A DNA stretch of 64,000 nt from Pontibacter ummariensis (lineage in GTDB: Bacteria; Bacteroidota; Bacteroidia; Cytophagales; Hymenobacteraceae): positions 248,001-312,000 of the forward strand of contig NZ_FZOQ01000002.1 of the NCBI RefSeq assembly GCF_900188175.1. The letters run 5' to 3'. Positions 36,010 through 44,583 of the stretch are shown here, one piece after another. Positions within the stretch are counted from its first letter, which is position 1. Each line of letters begins with the position of its first letter. The notes beneath the pieces are model-generated. The model saw nothing but the letters and a program-made list of their open reading frames with translations. It made no database searches and was not told where the DNA came from. The position numbers and the translations under genes are program-made.

Positions 36010-36275
36010 CCGATAAGAGCTGGAAAACATTTGAAGATTATGAGCAGCTGTTACAGCAGGGCCTGATCACGTGCTTCGCGGTGTATTTTAAGAACAAAGG
36101 CTTGCTGCTGACAGCAATAGATGGCCCGGAGGAGGAAGTACCTTTACCTGAAGACATGCTCCAGTCTGTAACCATCTATTTCTACGGCTTAGGCTCGGTT
36201 TCTTATGGCACTAGTGATTATGATAGCCTGAAAAGTCTGCTAAATACCCGTACCATACTGAAGAAGTTACTGTAA
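36006..36275 (+). CDS. Hypothetical small protein (89 aa)
   Basis: Not recognised. 89 residues starting MTDKSWKTFEDYEQLLQQGL. Visible features are an N-terminal helix (SWKTFEDYEQLLQQ), beta-rich stretches (ITCFAVYFKNKGLLLTAIDG and VTIYFYGLGSVSYG), an acidic Pro-containing loop (GPEEEVPLPED) and a C-terminal helix (YDSLKSLLNTRTILKKLL). No signal peptide is present. It begins in the ATGA overlap with the 21-codon ORF. The small protein at 34589 occupies the equivalent place after STAS-like copy A, but I could not align the two with confidence. Confidence 0.6.
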   Translation: MTDKSWKTFEDYEQLLQQGLITCFAVYFKNKGLLLTAIDGPEEEVPLPEDMLQSVTIYFYGLGSVSYGTSDYDSLKSLLNTRTILKKLL

Positions 36276-36376
36276 AAGGAGCAGCAATAAAGAAGAACAG
36301 ACACAAACAACTCGCTTGTATAAGGAAATTTGCCAAAGAGCTGCTACACAGCAAACCGGCATTTTACGCCAGGGCA

Positions 36377-36786
36377 CTATCCTTCTTTCCGTTTGTCGGC
36401 CAGGGTTGACTGCGCCAGTAATTCCCTGAGCCGCTCAATGTCTACCTTCATCTCCTCTCCCAACAAAGGCACTGTCTTCAAGATCACCTGCAAAGCTTAG
36501 GGACTTTTCTGCTGGTAGCAATGTTTCAGCAGTTCATAGCCAACCCCCCCCTGCCCCTCCTTGTTTAAGGCGGGGAGCTTGTTCTTTCTGCCATAACTGC
36601 AGCGGCGCCGTTGCTTCCGTTCCTCTCATGAAAGAGGTCAAAGCAAGCTTCTAGCCCTTGCTTTAACACGGGCAGCTTTAGGAGAAATCTTCTTATGAAT
36701 ATCTCCACAGGCGATCACCCCCACCCCAAGCGGGCCCTCTGCTGCTCCTCTTAGGGCACGTCCCTATTCATCGTGCTTTTCGGCAT
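36377..36786 (-). pseudogene. Decayed minus-strand gene, unrecognised
   Basis: From ATG 36786 a single frame reads MPKSTMNRDVP, stop, EEQQRARLGWG, stop, then SPVEIFIRRFLLKLPVLK, QGLEACFDLFHERNGS and NGAAAVMAERTSSPP to a stop at 36565. Past a run of eight C (36544-36551), another frame continues YELLKHCYQQKSP, stop (TAA at 36497-36499), ALQVILKTVPLLGEEMKVDI, ERLRELLAQSTLADKRKEG and a final stop at 36377. The amino-acid pattern looks coding, so I infer one old gene with three nonsense codons and a frameshift at the homopolymer. The family is not recognised. Sequencing error in the C-run would explain only the frameshift. Confidence 0.4.
36540..36585 (+). repeat. GC-rich palindromic repeat, copy 1
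   Basis: Reads CCAACC, a C-run, TGCCCCTCCTTGTTTAAGG, CGGGGAGCTTGTTC. It is near-identical, in inverted orientation, to copy 2 at 36824-36867. Each copy can fold (CCCCTCCTT against AAGGcGGGG). It resembles the short REP-like elements with a CCCCTCCTT...AAGGAGGGG core that I know to be scattered in Bacteroidota genomes. Confidence 0.65.
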
Positions 36787-36823
36787 GAACTCAAACTATA
36801 GAAATTTACCTTTATTAAAGTAG

Positions 36824-36867
36824 TAACAGAACTCCCCTCCTTAGGCAAGGAGAGCAGGGGTGGTTGG
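36824..36867 (-). repeat. GC-rich palindromic repeat, copy 2 (inverted)
   Basis: Minus strand reads CCAACCACCCCTGCTCTCC, TTGCCTAAGGAGGGGAGTTC, matching copy 1 with a few substitutions and one length difference in the C-run. It folds CTCCCCTCC/GG..GGGG imperfectly. The two copies are 238 bp apart and face each other. Confidence 0.65.
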
Positions 36868-37002
36868 ATAACAACTACACAAACCGTTCGTCAAGCCCCT
36901 TAAAACAAGCATCTTCCACCTCCTTGCCCGTCTTTAAAAATCCTGATTCAACTGTCTCCGTACATACAAAACTGAATTAACAGGACGTAAAAATTAGAGC
37001 AC

Positions 37003-38601
37003 ATGAAGGACCAACAATACTTATGGTGGCAAAAAGGACTCGTGTATCAGGTATACCCCCGATCTTTCCAGGACAGTGACGGAGATGGGGTTGGTGATTT
37101 AAAGGGCATCATTCAAAGGTTAGACTACCTGAAATGGCTGGGTATCACTGCTGTGTGGGTTTCGCCTATTTACCCCTCCCCAATGGCGGACTACGGCTAC
37201 GACATCTCTGACTACCAGGGCATTCACCCGCTGTTTGGCACGATGGAGGATTTTGACCAGCTGCTGGAGGAGGTACATAAGCGCGATATGAAGCTTATCC
37301 TAGACCTGGTGCCCAACCACACCTCCAACGAGCACCCCTGGTTCCTGGAGTCCCGCTCCTCCCGCAACAACCCGAAACGGGACTGGTATATCTGGGAAGA
37401 TCCCAAGGAAGACGGGAGCGAGCCCAATAACTGGCTGGCTGTGTTTGGCGGCAGCGCCTGGGAATGGGACGAGAAAACAGAACAGTACTACTATCATGCC
37501 TTTCTGAAAGAGCAACCCGACCTGAACTGGCGTAACCCGGAAGTGCAACAAGCCATGTTCGAGGTGATGCGTTTCTGGCTGGATAAGGGGGTAGACGGTT
37601 TCCGGGTAGACGTGATGTGGCACATGATCAAAGACAAGCAACTGCGGGACAATCCGCCTAACCCAAACTATCAGCCGCAACAGTCCACCTACGAGCAGGT
37701 AATACCCGCTTACTCTACGGATCAACCAGAAGTACACGATATCGTAGCCATGATGCGCGAGGTGATGAATAAATATGACGAGCGGGTGCTGATTGGAGAA
37801 ATTTACCTGCCTATCCACCGCCTGGTAACCTATTATGGACAGGATAACCAGGGCGCACACCTACCCTTCAACTTCATGCTCATTACCCTCGACTGGAATG
37901 CCAGAACCCTTACCTCCCACATAGATGAGTACGAGGCGGCCATACCGGAAGGCGGTTGGCCTAACTGGGTAATTGGTAACCACGACAAACCGCGTATCAC
38001 CAGCAGGGTAGGACAGGCACAGGCCAAAGTAGCGGGCATGCTGCTCTTAACCCTGCGCGGGACCCCTACCCTGTACTATGGCGACGAACTGGGTATGCGC
38101 GATGTGCCGATTCCGCCCGACGAGGTACAGGACCCACAGGGTCTGAACATGCCCGACAAGAACCTGAGCCGCGACCCTGCCCGTACCCCGATGCAATGGG
38201 ACACGAGTGAAAACGCTGGCTTTACGTCCGGAAAGCCCTGGTTACGCCTGCCAGCCAACTATAAGCGCGTAAACGTGGAAGTGCAGAAAGAAGACCCCTA
38301 CTCCTTCCTGTCCTTTTACCACAGACTGATCAAATTACGCCAGGAAGAACCGGCGCTGCATGTAGGAGACTATGTACCGGTTGTAACGGACGGACCGCTA
38401 CTGGCCTTTATCCGCGAACATGAAGAGAAGAGGTTCCTTATTGTCCTGAACTTGAGTCATAAACCTTCGATCTTTAGTCCTAAAAACATCTCTTATAAAG
38501 GGAAAGTAATACTAGCTACCGAGTCGGACCTGGAAAACAACAGGATAGAAGGTGTCATTACGATGGGTGGCGACGAAGGGCTGTTGATACAGTTGGATTA
38601 A
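37003..38601 (+). CDS. GH13 alpha-glucosidase
   Basis: Retaining glycoside hydrolase of 532 residues without signal peptide, so cytoplasmic. GH13 regions: DLVPNHTSNEHPWF (101-114), nucleophile Asp203 in GFRVDVMWH, acid/base Glu266 in VLIGEIYLP, and Asp328 in VIGNHDKPR. The N-terminal YQVYPRSFQDSDGDGVGDLKGI, together with a Val after the nucleophile Asp, matches oligo-1,6-/alpha-1,4-glucosidase-type enzymes acting on short maltooligosaccharides, and the C-terminal beta-domain is present. It is separated by 59 bp from treZ, suggesting a joint transcript for using and converting glucans. Precise linkage preference is not readable. Confidence 0.9.
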   Translation: MKDQQYLWWQKGLVYQVYPRSFQDSDGDGVGDLKGIIQRLDYLKWLGITAVWVSPIYPSPMADYGYDISDYQGIHPLFGTMEDFDQLLEEVHKRDMKLILDLVPNHTSNEHPWFLESRSSRNNPKRDWYIWEDPKEDGSEPNNWLAVFGGSAWEWDEKTEQYYYHAFLKEQPDLNWRNPEVQQAMFEVMRFWLDKGVDGFRVDVMWHMIKDKQLRDNPPNPNYQPQQSTYEQVIPAYSTDQPEVHDIVAMMREVMNKYDERVLIGEIYLPIHRLVTYYGQDNQGAHLPFNFMLITLDWNARTLTSHIDEYEAAIPEGGWPNWVIGNHDKPRITSRVGQAQAKVAGMLLLTLRGTPTLYYGDELGMRDVPIPPDEVQDPQGLNMPDKNLSRDPARTPMQWDTSENAGFTSGKPWLRLPANYKRVNVEVQKEDPYSFLSFYHRLIKLRQEEPALHVGDYVPVVTDGPLLAFIREHEEKRFLIVLNLSHKPSIFSPKNISYKGKVILATESDLENNRIEGVITMGGDEGLLIQLD

Positions 38602-38660
38602 CGTTCATTTTCTTAAATTTTAAAAGCCCGATAGTATAAGAACTGCTTCGGGGTCAGCAT

Positions 38661-40511
38661 ATGAAAATAGTAGGCGCTGAATACACCGGTAACGGCCATT
38701 GCCGCTTTACCGTGTGGGCACCAGAGAAAGAGCGCATGGTTTTGCACCTGGTGCAGCCGGAAGACCGATTAGTAGAAATGGATCGCGCCACGTGGGGCTA
38801 CTTTACAGTAGAGCTGGACAACCTATACCCTGGTGCCCGCTATTTTTACAGGCCTGAGGGTGAAAAGGACTACCCCGATCCTGCCTCTTATTATCAGCCG
38901 GAGGGGGTGCACGGCCCTTCGGAGGTGATAGACCATGCCAGCCACCTTTGGCGCGACACGAGTTGGCAGAACCTGCCCCTGCAGGACCTGGTGTTATACG
39001 AGCTCCATGTAGGCACTTTTACCCCGGAGGGTACCTTCGAAGCCATTATTCCCCGGCTGGAGGAACTGAAGGAAACAGGGATCAACGCCCTCGAGCTCAT
39101 GCCCGTAGCGCAGTTCCCCGGAGACCGGAACTGGGGCTACGATGGCACTTACCCCTATGCCGTACAACAGTCCTATGGCGGACCGGAAGGATTGAAGAAA
39201 CTGGTAGATGCCTGCCACGCGCAGGGGATAGCCGTTTTCCTGGACGTTGTGTACAACCACCTGGGGCCGGAAGGGAACTACCTGGAGCAGTATGGCCCCT
39301 ACTTTACCGACAAGTACAAAACGCCCTGGGGCAAGGCCATCAACTTTGACGGTCCTTACTCAGACGGTGTGCGGGAGTACTTCTCCAACAATCCCCTTTA
39401 CTGGCTGGAACACTACCACCTGGATGGGCTGCGGCTGGATGCTATCCACATGATCTTCGACCAGAGCGCCACTTCTATCTGGGAGCTGATGCGCAGCAAG
39501 GTGCAGGACATCACACAGCAGATGCACCGCCCCTTTTACCTTATTGCCGAGAGCAACCTGAATGCCCCACGCGTGGTGCAGAAAACAGAACTGGGTGGCT
39601 ATGGCTTCGACGCCCAATGGCTCGACGACTTTCACCACGCCCTGTACGTGTTACTGGATAAAGCAGGGCTGAAGTTCTATGAGGACTACGGCAAGATGGA
39701 GCAACTGGCCAAGGCCTTTGCCGAAGGATTTGTACACAGTGGCGAGTTCGTAAAGTTCCGGAAGCGCACCTTCGGGGCCTCCTCTGCCGGCGTGCCCGGC
39801 GATTGTTTTGTGGCCTTTACCCAGAACCACGACCAGGTGGGCAACCGCATCGAGGGCGAGCGCCTCACGCAGCTTGTTGGCTTTGAGCGTTTGAAGTTAG
39901 CTGCCGCAGCCCTGCTCGTTTCCCCCTACATCCCGATGCTCTTTATGGGCGAAGAGTACGGCGAGGAAGCCCCTTTTCTCTACTTCGTAAGCCATTCAGA
40001 TAAAGAGCTGGTCAAGGCCGTGCAGAAAGGGCGCAAAGAGGAGTTCGCGAATTACAAGTGGGAAGGAGACCCACCCGACCCGCAGGCGGAGCAAACGTTT
40101 AAGAAATCGAAGCTGAACTGGGAGCAGCGTGGACAAGGCAAGCATGCTCTTTTACGAGACTGGTACCAGGCGCTGATCGGCTTGCGCCGCCGGGAACCCG
40201 CGCTATCGAACTACAACAAAGCAGACGTACAGGTGCAGACCCTGGGACAGGAAGGCCTCGTACTGCTCCGTCAGGACAGAATCGATGATCAGGAGGTATT
40301 GTGTCTATTTAACTTCTCGGAGCAGACCATCCCTTTCAGCATGCCCCAGAGTAGCACCACCTGGCATAAACTGCTGTACTCAAAAGACCAACAGTGGCTG
40401 GAGCAAGAAGGTGCTGAGGCTGCCCCTGCAGAAGAGACCCTAACAGCCGGGCAGCACATAGAACTACCGGCCCTTGCTGTACTGTTGTACAGCAATTATA
40501 CCAGTATGTAA
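38661..40511 (+). CDS. treZ: Malto-oligosyltrehalose trehalohydrolase
   Basis: Releases trehalose from maltooligosyl-trehalose (TreY/TreZ route). The 616 residues match. The N-terminal CBM48-like domain ([27 protein letters not shown]) is followed by the GH13_10 catalytic domain: [23 protein letters not shown], nucleophile Asp260 in [13 protein letters not shown], acid Glu297 in YLIAESNLN, and Asp391 in [11 protein letters not shown]. The signatures [14 protein letters not shown] and [14 protein letters not shown] are diagnostic of TreZ rather than a branching enzyme. The partner TreY is not found in the window. It is convergent with the TreS-like gene; their stops are 4 bp apart. Confidence 0.95.
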   Translation: MKIVGAEYTGNGHCRFTVWAPEKERMVLHLVQPEDRLVEMDRATWGYFTVELDNLYPGARYFYRPEGEKDYPDPASYYQPEGVHGPSEVIDHASHLWRDTSWQNLPLQDLVLYELHVGTFTPEGTFEAIIPRLEELKETGINALELMPVAQFPGDRNWGYDGTYPYAVQQSYGGPEGLKKLVDACHAQGIAVFLDVVYNHLGPEGNYLEQYGPYFTDKYKTPWGKAINFDGPYSDGVREYFSNNPLYWLEHYHLDGLRLDAIHMIFDQSATSIWELMRSKVQDITQQMHRPFYLIAESNLNAPRVVQKTELGGYGFDAQWLDDFHHALYVLLDKAGLKFYEDYGKMEQLAKAFAEGFVHSGEFVKFRKRTFGASSAGVPGDCFVAFTQNHDQVGNRIEGERLTQLVGFERLKLAAAALLVSPYIPMLFMGEEYGEEAPFLYFVSHSDKELVKAVQKGRKEEFANYKWEGDPPDPQAEQTFKKSKLNWEQRGQGKHALLRDWYQALIGLRRREPALSNYNKADVQVQTLGQEGLVLLRQDRIDDQEVLCLFNFSEQTIPFSMPQSSTTWHKLLYSKDQQWLEQEGAEAAPAEETLTAGQHIELPALAVLLYSNYTSM

Positions 40512-40515
40512 ACGC

Positions 40516-42186
40516 TTAGAGGGTTTTGGGCTGGTTTACCCGGAACCACCTGTAGCCATAGCCGTTGAGCTTGACATGGGTAGTATCCTCTTTGGTCGGC
40601 TCATACAGCTCGTCAGAGAAAAAATCGACAAACTGGCGGGGATGGATGTCCTTGGACTGCACCTCCGCTTCACAAGGCTCTCCTGATAAGTTATGCGCGA
40701 AAACCAGCATGCTCTCATCCCACTCCACGGTATGCAGTAGTACCTGCGGGGTATCTGTCGGGATAGCGTTTGCCTCACCCCAGCCGATCTCCTTGCAATG
40801 TTTGCGCATCTGGATCAGGCGCTTCATCCAGGACAGCAGGGAGTCTTCGTCTTTGTGTTGTTCCACCACATTCACCTTCTTATAGCTGAAAGGGCCTGAA
40901 TCAAGCATTGGCCACACGACTTTATCGGAGGGTGCCGTGGAGAAGCCCCCATTCTGCCCGGCATTCCACTGCATGGGCAAGCGTACGCTACCTCGTCCCT
41001 GCTGCTTCAGGTCCTCCCCCATGCCAATCTCGTCGCCGTATACCAGCATCGGCGAACCGGGCATGGTGAACATCAGGCTATACGCCATTTCAATGTGCTT
41101 CCGGTCCCCCCCCAGCATAGGTGCCAGGCGGCGCCTGATCCCACGGTTAAAGATGCGCATGTTCTCATCAGGGGCAAAGCGTTTAAAGACCTCCTGCCGC
41201 TCTCCTTCCGACAGCCGCTCCAGGTCCAATTCATCCAGGTTACGGAGGAAGTTTACCCATTGGCACTGTACTGGAGGCAAAGGTTCTTTTAACCAACTGG
41301 CAATGGACTGTGCATCCTCTCGGGCTAGTCCCAGGAAGATATAGTTGTCCAGGATAAAGTTAAACAGCATGTTTATGCGCTCTCCTTTGCCAAAGTATAA
41401 GCTGATCTTGTCCTGTGGTACATCGGCTTCGCCCAGAAGTACCGTTTCCTCACTTTTCTGAGTTATGGTATCACGCAACTCCTGGAGGAATTGAGCTGGT
41501 TTTTTAACGCGTGTTCCTTCCTTGTCCTTGCCATCCAGCAGGTGTGTGGCAGCATCTATGCGAAAGCCGTCCACGCCAAAGGCCAGCCAAAAATCAATAA
41601 TAGACATAATCTCGTGCTGGACATCCGGATTGGCGATATTCAGGTCCGGTTGGAAGCTGTAGAACTTGTGATGGTAATAAGCCCCTGCGCTTTTCTCATA
41701 AGACCAAACGCTGTTTTCCTGCCCCGGGAACACGTTTTGGGCAGACGCCTCTGAAGGGCGGTCCTTGCGCCAGACGTAATAGTTAAAGAATTTAGAGGTA
41801 GGATCCGCACTGGCCGCCTGGAACCAGGGATGTTCATTAGAGGTATGGTGCACAATCAGGTCTACCAGTACCCGCATCCTACGCTGCTTTGCCGCCCTGA
41901 CAAACTGGGAGAAGTCGTGCAGCGTCCCCAGCCTACCATCCACCGACATGTAGTCCTTCACATCATAGCCATTATCCCGGTTTGGTGTGGAGTAGAAAGG
42001 AAGTATCCAGATGCAGTCCACGCCCAGGTCGCGCAAGTAGTCCAACCGGTCGATCAAGCCCTGGAAGTCCCCTACCCCGTCGCCATCCGAATCCTGGAAA
42101 CTCTCTACATCAACGGCATAGAAGACGGCGTCTTTGTACCAAAGTTCATTCTTATTGGGGGTGGTTCTAATGTCTTCTACGGTCAT
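40516..42186 (-). CDS. TreS-like GH13 protein (trehalose-synthase family, GH13_16-like)
   Basis: 556 residues from ATG 42186; the frame extends 14 codons upstream only to a TTG. N-terminal LWYKDAVFYAVDVESFQDSDGDGVGDFQGLIDRLDYL and LPFYSTPNRDNGYDV are close to trehalose synthase. GH13 regions: DLIVHHTSNEHPWF, nucleophile Asp211 in GFRIDAATHLL, acid Glu253 in VLLGEADVP, and a third Asp318 in FLRNLDELDLERLSEGER. The residue before Asp318 is Leu317 (codon CTG, 41236-41238) where GH13 enzymes normally have His. RRRLAPMLGGDRKHIEMAYSLMF and YGDEIGMGEDL follow TreS. There is no maltokinase fusion. It probably acts on maltose/trehalose, but the His change leaves activity uncertain. Confidence 0.8.
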   Translation of the reverse strand: MTVEDIRTTPNKNELWYKDAVFYAVDVESFQDSDGDGVGDFQGLIDRLDYLRDLGVDCIWILPFYSTPNRDNGYDVKDYMSVDGRLGTLHDFSQFVRAAKQRRMRVLVDLIVHHTSNEHPWFQAASADPTSKFFNYYVWRKDRPSEASAQNVFPGQENSVWSYEKSAGAYYHHKFYSFQPDLNIANPDVQHEIMSIIDFWLAFGVDGFRIDAATHLLDGKDKEGTRVKKPAQFLQELRDTITQKSEETVLLGEADVPQDKISLYFGKGERINMLFNFILDNYIFLGLAREDAQSIASWLKEPLPPVQCQWVNFLRNLDELDLERLSEGERQEVFKRFAPDENMRIFNRGIRRRLAPMLGGDRKHIEMAYSLMFTMPGSPMLVYGDEIGMGEDLKQQGRGSVRLPMQWNAGQNGGFSTAPSDKVVWPMLDSGPFSYKKVNVVEQHKDEDSLLSWMKRLIQMRKHCKEIGWGEANAIPTDTPQVLLHTVEWDESMLVFAHNLSGEPCEAEVQSKDIHPRQFVDFFSDELYEPTKEDTTHVKLNGYGYRWFRVNQPKTL

Positions 42187-42330
42187 ACAACGATCTTTTG
42201 TGTGCTTCAGATACTCTACAGAAGTCAAACGAAAAGACCAGTTTAGGGGTTAAAAGAACTTTATCCTTTAGGTAACCGCAACATTAAGGTAGTTAACTCG
42301 CCCTACTTCGAACTTGGTTATCGACCCATA

Positions 42331-42365
42331 AAAAAAAGGCGGCACAGGTGCTCCTGTACCGCCTT
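42331..42365 (-). terminator. Terminator of the ABC-F gene
   Basis: AAGGCGGCACAGG (42337-42349) pairs with CCTGTACCGCCTT (42353-42365) with one mismatch and a 3-nt loop. The minus strand then runs into T7 (A7 at 42331-42337 on the plus strand). Confidence 0.88.
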
Positions 42366-42389
42366 CTGTTCCTTTGCTAAATAAGCCTG

Positions 42390-44318
42390 CTAATCTGCCA
42401 GCTTTGTCTCGATATCCTCTGCTTCCAGCATTAACTCTTCCCACTCCTCCTGGGCTTTGTCCAGCTTTTGCTTGATGGCTTCAAACTCCTGCGTTTTCTC
42501 CTGAAGCAGCTCCACGTTCCCGAACACCTTCGGGTCGGCCAGCTGGGTCTCGCAGGCAGCCAGCTTTTGTTCCAGGGCCTGCACTTTTTGCTCTACCTCG
42601 CTCACCTGGCGGTTAACCTGCTTCAATTGGTTCGTAAGCTGTGAGAATTCGCTCTTATCTTTTGGCTGTTTCTGCTTCACTTCGGTTTTCTGCTCTATGG
42701 CAGCTTCCTTTTTAGCCTCCTTCTCCCGCTTCTCCTGCCAGGTCTCATACTCATGGTAAGTACCCGGGTACTCCTTCAACTCATAGTCCTCAATAAACCA
42801 GATCTTGGTGGCCACGTTCTCCACGAAGTACCGGTCGTGCGAGATCACGACAAAGGTTCCTTCGTACTGCTCCAGTGCCTGTATCAGGATGTTCACTGAT
42901 TGTATGTCGAGGTGGTTGGTCGGCTCGTCGAGCATCAGGAAGTTGGCCTCCGAAATCAGTGTCTTCGCCAGGGCCACGCGGCTCTTTTCCCCTCCCGAAA
43001 GCACCTTGATCTTCTTGAACACTGTATCACCGGTAAACAGGAAGGAACCCAGCAGCGTGCGCAACTCCACCTCCGTTTTGCCCGAGCCTGCCTGCTGCAA
43101 CTCCTGTAAGATCTCATTATCTACCGTCAGGGCCTCCAGCTGGTGCTGGGCGTAAAAAGACATAATCACATTATGGCCGAGCTCTCGCTTGCCTTTGATG
43201 GGCTCGGTACCGGCAATAATGCGTAGCAGCGTGGACTTACCCTTCCCGTTCGCACCGATCAGGGCAATCTTGTCACCCCGCTCGATGTGCACGTTCGTGT
43301 CTTTAAAGATCACCTTCTCACCATAGCTCTTACTCATGTGCTCGAGGCGCAGGATATGGCGTCCCGGCTGGGTATTAAAGCGGAAGCTAAAGTTTACTTT
43401 GGCTGCGTCCGGGGCAACTTCTTCGATACGGTCCATGCGGTCCAGCATCTTCTGGCGGCTCTGTGCCTGCTTGGCCTTGGTCGCCTTGGCCTTAAAGCGC
43501 TCGATAAAACGCTCTGCCTGCCGTATCTGGGCCTGCTGGTTCTCGAAAGCGCCTTGCTGTATCTCGTCGCGCAGCACTTTCTCCTCCATATAAAAGCTGT
43601 AGTTACCGGCATAAACGATCAGCTTGCTGTTAGAAACCTCCACGGTGATGTTGGTGGTGCGGTCCAGGAATTCCCGGTCGTGCGACACAATGACCACTGC
43701 CCCTTCAAAACGCTCCAGGTAAGACTCTAGCCATTTGATGGAAGGCAAGTCCAGGTGGTTGGTTGGTTCGTCTAGCAGCAGCAGGGAAGGCTTCTGTAAG
43801 AGAATCTTGGCCAGCATTACGCGCATGCGCCAGCCTCCCGAGAAAGAAGCCAGGGGTTGCTGCAGTTCTGCGGTGCTAAAGCCCAGGCCTTCCAGTATAG
43901 CCTCCGCCTCTGCCTGCATGGTATAGCCACCCAAGGCTTCAAACCGGTCCTGCAGGTGCGCCAGCTTATCTACCAGGCTGTCATGGAAGTTATTCTCAAA
44001 CTCCACCAACACCTTATCAATTTCCTTTTGCAGGTTGATGGCCTCTTCAAAGGCCTGCATCGCCACAGAAAGAATGCTTTCGTGTGTCTCGTAGCTCAAC
44101 AAATCCTGGTTCAGAAAGCCAATGGTCGTATCCTTGCTCATCTGCACGCTACCGCTGTCCGGCGTATACTCCCCCACAATAATGCGAAGCAAAGTAGACT
44201 TGCCTGTGCCGTTCAGACCAATCAGGCCGATCTTGTCCTTTGGTTTGATGTGCAGGTTAGCGTCGTCGTACATCGGCCGACTGCCAAAATGAAAGCTGAG
44301 GTTGTTTATGGAGATCAT
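42390..44318 (-). CDS. ABC-F family ATPase (ribosome-associated)
   Basis: 642-residue protein with two ABC ATPase domains and no membrane segments. Walker A are GLNGTGKST and GANGKGKST. Signatures are SGGWRMRVMLAKILL and LSGGEKSRVALAKTLI, each followed by LLLDEPTNHLD or FLMLDEPTNHLD. A linker between the domains contains RFIERFKAKATKAKQAQSRQK. The C-terminal 100 or so residues form a coiled coil (LTNQLKQVNRQVSEVEQKVQALEQKLA), as in Uup/YdiF-type members. ABC-F proteins act on the ribosomal E site; whether this one is housekeeping or antibiotic protective is not readable. Confidence 0.92.
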   Translation of the reverse strand: MISINNLSFHFGSRPMYDDANLHIKPKDKIGLIGLNGTGKSTLLRIIVGEYTPDSGSVQMSKDTTIGFLNQDLLSYETHESILSVAMQAFEEAINLQKEIDKVLVEFENNFHDSLVDKLAHLQDRFEALGGYTMQAEAEAILEGLGFSTAELQQPLASFSGGWRMRVMLAKILLQKPSLLLLDEPTNHLDLPSIKWLESYLERFEGAVVIVSHDREFLDRTTNITVEVSNSKLIVYAGNYSFYMEEKVLRDEIQQGAFENQQAQIRQAERFIERFKAKATKAKQAQSRQKMLDRMDRIEEVAPDAAKVNFSFRFNTQPGRHILRLEHMSKSYGEKVIFKDTNVHIERGDKIALIGANGKGKSTLLRIIAGTEPIKGKRELGHNVIMSFYAQHQLEALTVDNEILQELQQAGSGKTEVELRTLLGSFLFTGDTVFKKIKVLSGGEKSRVALAKTLISEANFLMLDEPTNHLDIQSVNILIQALEQYEGTFVVISHDRYFVENVATKIWFIEDYELKEYPGTYHEYETWQEKREKEAKKEAAIEQKTEVKQKQPKDKSEFSQLTNQLKQVNRQVSEVEQKVQALEQKLAACETQLADPKVFGNVELLQEKTQEFEAIKQKLDKAQEEWEELMLEAEDIETKLAD

Positions 44319-44583
44319 GTGCGCTGAAATACTATTGTCGCAAAGGTACTTATTTTTGGACGTCTCTTAAAAACACTCAGAAGCCCGAGATGGTGCACTA
44401 CTTTATAAAATTATGCCACATCCACCTATAGTCTTGTTGTTGCTAAGAATATTATAATTTAAGAAAATAAAAGGATAGGGAAGCCTGTACGTGAACAATA
44501 ATAAATTCCTCTCGTTTCATAGATTTACGTGTTAAACCTACGGCATCTAACCGGCAGGTAAATTTGTACTTAATACTTTCCCT

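Larger units (their letters stand above)
36276..37002. other. Intergenic region with decayed gene and inverted repeats
   Basis: 727 bp without an intact gene. It contains a minus-strand pseudogene and two copies of a GC-rich repeat in inverted orientation (both listed separately). A third coding-like minus-strand frame, about 30 codons, lies at 36875-36976 (contains TGKEVEDACFKGLDERFV before its stop). The last 30 bp form the upstream region of the GH13 gene. Confidence 0.5.

Noticed and set aside
33321-37002. Search for att sites (repeat of the tRNA 3' end) in the island
   Set aside because: No second copy of the 3' tRNA segment was found, so no att pair is annotated.
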